Source: Bacteroidales bacterium (lineage in GTDB: Bacteria; Bacteroidota; Bacteroidia; Bacteroidales; UBA932). Taken from it: a stretch of 48,745 nucleotides of DNA. The stretch covers positions 1 to 48,745 of the forward strand of contig JAFSMS010000053.1 of assembly GCA_017447815.1 (NCBI GenBank), written 5' to 3'. A program made the translations under genes and the position numbers. The notes under the pieces are model-generated. The model had not been told where the DNA came from and did no database searches. It worked only from the letters and a program-made list of their open reading frames with translations. Positions 44,708-48,745 of this stretch are shown one piece after another; positions within the stretch are counted from its first letter, which is position 1, and each line of letters opens with the position of its first letter.

Positions 44708-46492
44708 CTACTCCTGTACCTCCTCTGCCTCCTTGGCGCGAATCTGGGCCTTCAACTGCTCGAGTTTGGCCTTGGCGGCGTCGATTCTCTCCTGCATCTG
44801 GGCTTTCAACTGCTCGGCACCCTTGGAAAGGCCGAAGAAGCCGATGTTGTTCTCATAGGTCTGGATTTCCTGCTGGAGCTGGTTGAACTGCTCCTTGAGG
44901 CGGTCTGTCTCGGAGAGCGGACGGCGCTCGGCCCGGCCACTTTCGCGACGACCGTTTTCACGGCGTCCGCGGGAGCCGAAGCCGGGGAATTTCTCCTCCA
45001 TGGCCTCCCGGTAGGCTGCCTGCACGGCATCCTTCTCCTTGAAGGGCACAAAGCCGATGGCGTTCCACTTCTCCGTGAACTCCTTCCGGGCGGCTTCATC
45101 CTTCTCGGCATCCGGAACATAGGCCTTGATTTCTTCGATGAGGGCCTTCTTGGCGGCCAGATTGCCGGAGAGGTTGCCGGGACCGGCGGGACGGTTGTCG
45201 CGGGCGGTGAAGAAAGCGTCACAGGCAGCGCGGAAACGCTTCCAGATTTGCTCGCTCTTCTTGCGCGGAACGGCGCCGATTTCCTTCCACTGCTTCTGCA
45301 GTTCGATAAAGCGGTCTCCGGTGGCCTTCCAGTCGGTGCTGTCCTTGAGGGACTCGGCCTCTGCGATGATGGCCATCTTCTTTTCCAGGTTGGCGTTCAT
45401 GCTGTCCTTGAACTCCGTGAAGGAGGCGCGCTTGCGCTCGAAGAACTTGTCGCAGGCAGCGCGGAAACGCTCGTAAATCTTCTGGTTCTCCTTGCGGGTG
45501 GCAAAGCCGATGCTGCGCCACTTGGCCTGGATTTCCTCGATTTCCTTGCTCAGGGCATTCCATTCGGTGGAGGAGGTGATTTCCTTTCCGGCAATGGCTT
45601 CCACCTGCTCACAAAGGGCGGTCTTGGCCGAGAGGTTTTCCACCTGCTGGGCCTTCAGGCCTTCGAAATGGGCCTGATAGCGCTTGTTGATCACGGAAGT
45701 GGCGGCACGGAAACGCTCCCAGATGCTTTCGCGGTACTCTTTGGCCACCGGGCCGAGGTCTTTCCACAGTTCGTGCAGTTTCTGGAGTTCCTTGAAGGCT
45801 TCCACCACATCCTCCTCTTCGGCAAGGGCTTCCGCCTGCTCGCAGTAAGCGGTCTTGGCTTCCAGGTTCTTCTTGAAGTCCAGGTCGCGGAGTTCGCGGT
45901 TGATGTCCACCAGGTCGTAGAACTTGGTGACATACAGTTGATACGTGTCGTTGATGTCCCGGAAATTCTGCTGGGGAACCGGGCCGATTTCCCGCCAGCG
46001 GTTCTGGATTTCGCGGAACTTGGGGAAGGCGTCCTTCATGTCTCCGGGCGCCTCCACGAGGGCTTTCAGTTCCTCAATCACAGTCTGCTTCTTGGCGAAA
46101 TTCTCCTCCCGCTGGGCATCCTGCTCCTTGTTATATTCTGCGCGCTCTTTCTTATATCCCACATAGAGAGCCTTGAAGCCGGCCTCGATGGCGGCAAAGG
46201 GGCTGATGGGCCCGCTCTGCATGGGGACGGTGGATTCTTCCGACGGGGTGTTCTCATCGGGCTCGTCCACGGCGGCGTCCTCGCCGGCTTCGGCCTTCTC
46301 CTTGGAGAGGCGCTTATAGAAGGCGGACTTGATGGCCTCCGCCTCCTTGGACCGCTTCATGCGGTCTTCGCTTTCGGTTAAACTTTGAAACAGTTCGGAA
46401 AGTTCGGCGAGGGTTTTCTCGCCATAGTTCTGTTCCACTTTTGCTACATCTGCGGGCTCCTCGGCTGCCACAGGCTTAATTTCTTCGATCAT
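44708..46492 (-). CDS. DUF349 repeat protein
   Basis: This 594-residue cytoplasmic protein is almost entirely charged and helical, with about six DUF349 repeats. The repeated pattern is W-x-x-I-G-x-V-P followed by IWKRFRAACDxFF. The copies begin near WREIGPVPQQN, WKDLGPVAKEY, WRSIGFATRKE, WKEIGAVPRKK and WNAIGFVPFKE. Function is unknown; the family is widespread in Bacteroidetes and DUF349 occurs in proteins proposed to bind nucleic acid. The start at 46492 (MIEEIKPV) is chosen because the extra upstream residues (from 46543) overlap the promoter -7 box. Confidence 0.85.
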   Translation of the reverse strand: MIEEIKPVAAEEPADVAKVEQNYGEKTLAELSELFQSLTESEDRMKRSKEAEAIKSAFYKRLSKEKAEAGEDAAVDEPDENTPSEESTVPMQSGPISPFAAIEAGFKALYVGYKKERAEYNKEQDAQREENFAKKQTVIEELKALVEAPGDMKDAFPKFREIQNRWREIGPVPQQNFRDINDTYQLYVTKFYDLVDINRELRDLDFKKNLEAKTAYCEQAEALAEEEDVVEAFKELQKLHELWKDLGPVAKEYRESIWERFRAATSVINKRYQAHFEGLKAQQVENLSAKTALCEQVEAIAGKEITSSTEWNALSKEIEEIQAKWRSIGFATRKENQKIYERFRAACDKFFERKRASFTEFKDSMNANLEKKMAIIAEAESLKDSTDWKATGDRFIELQKQWKEIGAVPRKKSEQIWKRFRAACDAFFTARDNRPAGPGNLSGNLAAKKALIEEIKAYVPDAEKDEAARKEFTEKWNAIGFVPFKEKDAVQAAYREAMEEKFPGFGSRGRRENGRRESGRAERRPLSETDRLKEQFNQLQQEIQTYENNIGFFGLSKGAEQLKAQMQERIDAAKAKLEQLKAQIRAKEAEEVQE

Positions 46493-46523
46493 ACGTTTAA
46501 TAATAAGGTTAAACAATAGTTTA

Positions 46524-46531
46524 CAAATATA
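46524..46531 (-). promoter_or_regulatory. Promoter -7 box of the DUF349-yidC unit
   Basis: TATATTTG read leftward, about 31 bases before the ATG at 46492. No good -33 TTTG is seen. It diverges from the trmD promoter. Confidence 0.6.
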
Positions 46532-46553
46532 ATAATAGTCCACGAAAAAACGC

Positions 46554-46561
46554 TAATTTTG
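46554..46561 (+). promoter_or_regulatory. Promoter -7 box of trmD-sdaA
   Basis: TAATTTTG followed by C; transcription would start near 46568, leaving a leader of about 12 bases before the trmD ATG at 46580. Confidence 0.55.
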
Positions 46562-46579
46562 CAGCACATTTGTTCAGCC

Positions 46580-47257
46580 ATGCTCAGAATAGACATCATC
46601 AGCGTTGTACCGGAATTGCTGGAAAGCCCTCTCAGTTATTCCACCCCCGGCCGGGCCGTCAAAAAAGGCCTTGCCGAAATCCACATCCACGACCTTCGCC
46701 AGTACGGACTGGGGTCCCGCCAGACGGTGGACGACTATTCCTACGGCGGAGACGCCGGAATGGTCATGATGGTGGAGCCGGTCTTCAACTGCATCCAGGA
46801 CCTGAAGGCCCGGCGCCCCTACGATGAAGTCATCTACATGGCCCCGGACGGGGAAATCCTCACCCAGGGCATCGCCAACGAATTGTCCCTCAAAGAAAAC
46901 ATCATCATCCTGTGCGGCCACTACAAAGGCATCGACGAGCGCATCCGGGAGCATCTCGTCACCCGCGAAATCTCCGTGGGAGACTTCGTGGTGAGCGGGG
47001 GTGAAATTCCCGCCGCCCTGCTGGCCGACAGCATCATCCGCCTGGTCCCCGGCGTGCTCACCGACGAGACATCGGCCCTGAGCGACTCCTTCCAGGACGG
47101 GCTGGTCTCCCCTCCCGTCTATACCCGTCCGGCCGATTTCAACGGCTGGAAGGTTCCCGACGTGCTCCTGAGTGGCAACCCCAAACTCATCCGCGCCTGG
47201 CAGGACGAGCAGGCGCTCCAGCGCACCCGCGAACGCAGACCTGAACTCCTGAAATAA
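46580..47257 (+). CDS. trmD: tRNA (guanine37-N1)-methyltransferase
   Basis: This 225-residue SPOUT methyltransferase makes m1G37 in tRNAs and prevents frameshifting. SYGGDAGMVMMVEPVF, YMAPDGEILTQGIANELS and the knot loop LCGHYKGIDERI with EISVGDFVVSGGEIPA are all present. The start at 46580 (MLRIDIISVVPELL) matches the family; an upstream TTG at 46559 would add seven unrelated residues and lie in the promoter. It leads sdaA by eight bases. Confidence 0.96.
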   Translation: MLRIDIISVVPELLESPLSYSTPGRAVKKGLAEIHIHDLRQYGLGSRQTVDDYSYGGDAGMVMMVEPVFNCIQDLKARRPYDEVIYMAPDGEILTQGIANELSLKENIIILCGHYKGIDERIREHLVTREISVGDFVVSGGEIPAALLADSIIRLVPGVLTDETSALSDSFQDGLVSPPVYTRPADFNGWKVPDVLLSGNPKLIRAWQDEQALQRTRERRPELLK

Positions 47258-47265
47258 CACGTCCC

Positions 47266-48477
47266 ATGCATTCTTTACGCGAACTCTACAAGACGGGGAA
47301 AGGCCCGTCCTCTTCCCATACCATGGGCCCCAACAAGGCCGCCCAAATCTTTGCCGGCCGGCACGGCGGGGACAGCGCCCGCTTCGAGGTAACCCTGTAC
47401 GGTTCCCTTGCCGCCACGGGCAAAGGCCACATGACCGACATCGCCATCCTGGAAGTGCTGGAGCCCATCGCTCCCACCACCATCGTCTGGGAACCGTCCC
47501 GTTTCCTGGAATACCATTCCAACGCCATGCTGTTCAAGGCATTCGACGCCGAAGGCAGCGCGCTGGAGGAATGGACCGTCTATTCCATCGGCGGAGGAGC
47601 CCTTTCGGAAGGCCCCGGCAAGGAAATGAGCCTTTCCGGAGACGTGTACGACATGAACACCCTCACGGAAATTGTCGAGTGGTGCGACAGTCACGGCCGT
47701 CAGATCTGGGAATATGTGGACCTTTGCGAAGGCCCTGCCATCTGGGACTATCTGATGGATGTCTGGGAAACCATGAAAGCCTCCGTGGAACGGGGACTCG
47801 CGACGGAAGGCCGGCTGCCCGGCCCGCTGAATCTTTCCCGGAAGGCTTCCGTCTATCATGTGAAGGCACTGGGCTATCAGCCCAACCTCCGGTCCCGCGG
47901 CCTGGTGTTTGCCTACGCCCTTGCCGTGAGCGAGGAAAATGCGGCCGGCGGCACCATCGTCACCGCCCCCACCTGCGGCTCCTGCGGCGTCATGCCGGGC
48001 GTGCTCTACCACCTGTCGCACAGTCACGCGTTCAGCGACACCAAAATCATCCACACCCTGGCCACCGCCGGCCTGGTGGGCAACGTCGTCAAACAGAACG
48101 CATCCATCTCCGGAGCGGAAGTCGGCTGCCAGGGGGAAGTGGGCGTTGCCTGCGCCATGGCATCGGCCGCCGCCTGCCAACTCTTCGGCGGCAGTCCCTA
48201 CCAGGTGGAATATGCGGCCGAAATGGGCCTGGAGCACCACCTGGGCATGACCTGCGACCCCATCTGCGGCCTGGTCCAGATTCCCTGCATCGAGCGGAAC
48301 GCCTTCGCCGCCACCCGCGCCCTGGACGCCAACATCTACTCCACCTTCTCCGACGGCCGGCACCGCATCTCCTTCGACCACGTGGTGGAAGTGATGAAAC
48401 AGACCGGCAAGGATCTTCCCTCCCTGTACAAGGAAACATCGGCCGGCGGCCTTGCCCTGAAGTATTCCCAGCGCTAG
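47266..48477 (+). CDS. sdaA: L-serine ammonia-lyase (iron-sulfur type)
   Basis: This 403-residue single-chain serine dehydratase turns L-serine into pyruvate and ammonia in the cytoplasm. The N-terminal beta domain contains GPSSSHTMGPNKAAQIF. The alpha domain has the [4Fe-4S] cysteines in APTCGSCGVMPG, EVGCQGEVGVACAMASAAA and CDPICGLVQIPCIERNA. It fits the amino-acid-fermenting theme of the window. It is probably co-transcribed with trmD, although the functions are unrelated. Confidence 0.95.
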   Translation: MHSLRELYKTGKGPSSSHTMGPNKAAQIFAGRHGGDSARFEVTLYGSLAATGKGHMTDIAILEVLEPIAPTTIVWEPSRFLEYHSNAMLFKAFDAEGSALEEWTVYSIGGGALSEGPGKEMSLSGDVYDMNTLTEIVEWCDSHGRQIWEYVDLCEGPAIWDYLMDVWETMKASVERGLATEGRLPGPLNLSRKASVYHVKALGYQPNLRSRGLVFAYALAVSEENAAGGTIVTAPTCGSCGVMPGVLYHLSHSHAFSDTKIIHTLATAGLVGNVVKQNASISGAEVGCQGEVGVACAMASAAACQLFGGSPYQVEYAAEMGLEHHLGMTCDPICGLVQIPCIERNAFAATRALDANIYSTFSDGRHRISFDHVVEVMKQTGKDLPSLYKETSAGGLALKYSQR

Positions 48478-48496
48478 CGGCAAGGGGCCGGCTCCA

Positions 48497-48606
48497 CATG
48501 ACAATAAAGGGCTCACATCACTGCGAGCCCTTTACTTGGTTAGTTAGTAGTGTATTCTTACCTTTAAAGAAGAAGGTTAATTAGTTGGTTAGAAGATACG
48601 TTTTTC
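48497..48606 (-). ncRNA. Candidate small RNA with its own promoter and terminator
   Basis: A perfect promoter at 48612-48642 would start a leftward transcript near 48605. About 70 bases of low-GC sequence follow, including a small hairpin ACCUU...AAGGU. Then comes a 9-bp stem AAAGGGCTC/GAGCCCTTT (48506-48533) followed by the fairly T-rich ATTGT. No start codon with a credible frame is present. The RNA would be about 105-110 bases and converge on the sdaA 3' end. No match to a known family was recognised. Confidence 0.45.
48506..48533. terminator. Terminator hairpin after sdaA, shared with the small RNA candidate
   Basis: AAAGGGCTC (48506-48514) and GAGCCCTTT (48525-48533) pair around a 10-base loop. 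Downstream tails are only moderately T-rich on either strand, so efficiency is uncertain. Confidence 0.6.
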
Positions 48607-48611
48607 TGATG

Positions 48612-48642
48612 CAAATATAAACAAAGTATTTATATCTGCAAA
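48612..48642 (-). promoter_or_regulatory. Leftward promoter in the terminal low-GC region
   Basis: Read leftward: TTTG (48639-48642), 19 bases, TATATTTG (48612-48619), an exact consensus match. There is no gene on this strand before sdaA, which faces it. The remaining sequence to 48745 is very AT-rich with no gene seen. Confidence 0.7.
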
Positions 48643-48745
48643 ATTTTTTAAACTTTTCTTTATTAAATAAATTTTTTTAAAAATAAAGGGACGCCTTTAT
48701 CATAAAATTACAAGGAGGCTGCGGATATACCCCAATTCCCGTATG

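Noticed and set aside
46493-46543. An extended N-terminus for the DUF349 protein
   Set aside because: The extra residues overlap the promoter -7 box at 46524-46531 and look like translated AT-rich intergenic DNA.
48540-48745. tRNA or other standard RNA gene in the low-GC end
   Set aside because: No cloverleaf, T-loop GTTCGA or known conserved RNA motif was found. Only the promoter and hairpin support a transcript.

Overview
The window looks like a chromosomal stretch of a Bacteroidales-type bacterium with fairly high GC in its genes. Three things point there. Promoters have the Bacteroidetes form TTTG-N19-21-TAnnTTTG. Shine-Dalgarno sequences are almost absent. Several families are typical of the phylum: a SusC-like receptor, DUF4831, DUF4434, an OadG protein with a lamin-tail domain, and a V-type ATPase with DUF2764. 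The exact lineage cannot be fixed from sequence alone. No rRNA, tRNA, CRISPR or prophage genes were seen.

Layout. (1) 1-105: low-GC repeated sequence that looks like one end of an insertion sequence and cuts off the 3' end of a SusC-like gene. (2) 93-9752: a carbohydrate or amino-sugar locus. An AGE-family epimerase and the truncated SusC run leftward. A ROK regulator, metallophosphoesterase, DUF4434 lipoprotein and sugar-porter MFS run rightward from a divergent promoter. An SGNH esterase faces them. (3) 9892-11004: rpsF-rpsR-rplI with a structured leader, a strong internal Shine-Dalgarno before rpsR, and a terminator. (4) 11257-15502: a leftward run of GDPD lipoprotein, lipid A-type acyltransferase, DUF4831 protein and PepD. 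(5) 15657-21686: POT peptide transporter, zeta-like kinase, TldD, TldE/PmbA and a GT2. (6) 21718-23085: trkA. (7) 23119-27235: the Na+-pumping methylmalonyl-CoA decarboxylase operon, with a decayed REP-like palindrome inside the coding sequence of the OadG-like gene. (8) 27444-32232: iorA-iorB-aminotransferase-CoA transferase, apparently an aromatic amino acid fermentation operon. (9) 32229-34725: a serine hydrolase and a BamA/TamA-like outer membrane protein. (10) 34834-42001: a V-type ATPase operon (E, DUF2764, A, B, D, I, K). (11) 42074-46492: YggS, YidC and a DUF349 protein. (12) 46580-48477: trmD and sdaA, then a low-GC region with a good leftward promoter that may drive a small RNA.

The energy genes fit together. 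The decarboxylase would make a sodium gradient from succinate-to-propionate fermentation. The V-ATPase K subunit keeps every residue of the Enterococcus hirae NtpK sodium site at matching spacing, so the ATPase probably uses the same ion. Amino acids and peptides supply carbon through the POT transporter, PepD, TldD/E, SdaA and the Ior operon. No single wholly new system is obvious. The points most worth following are the REP-like element translated within the OadG-like protein, the Shine-Dalgarno before rpsR, the terminal small-RNA candidate, and the zeta-like kinase inside a peptide-handling operon.
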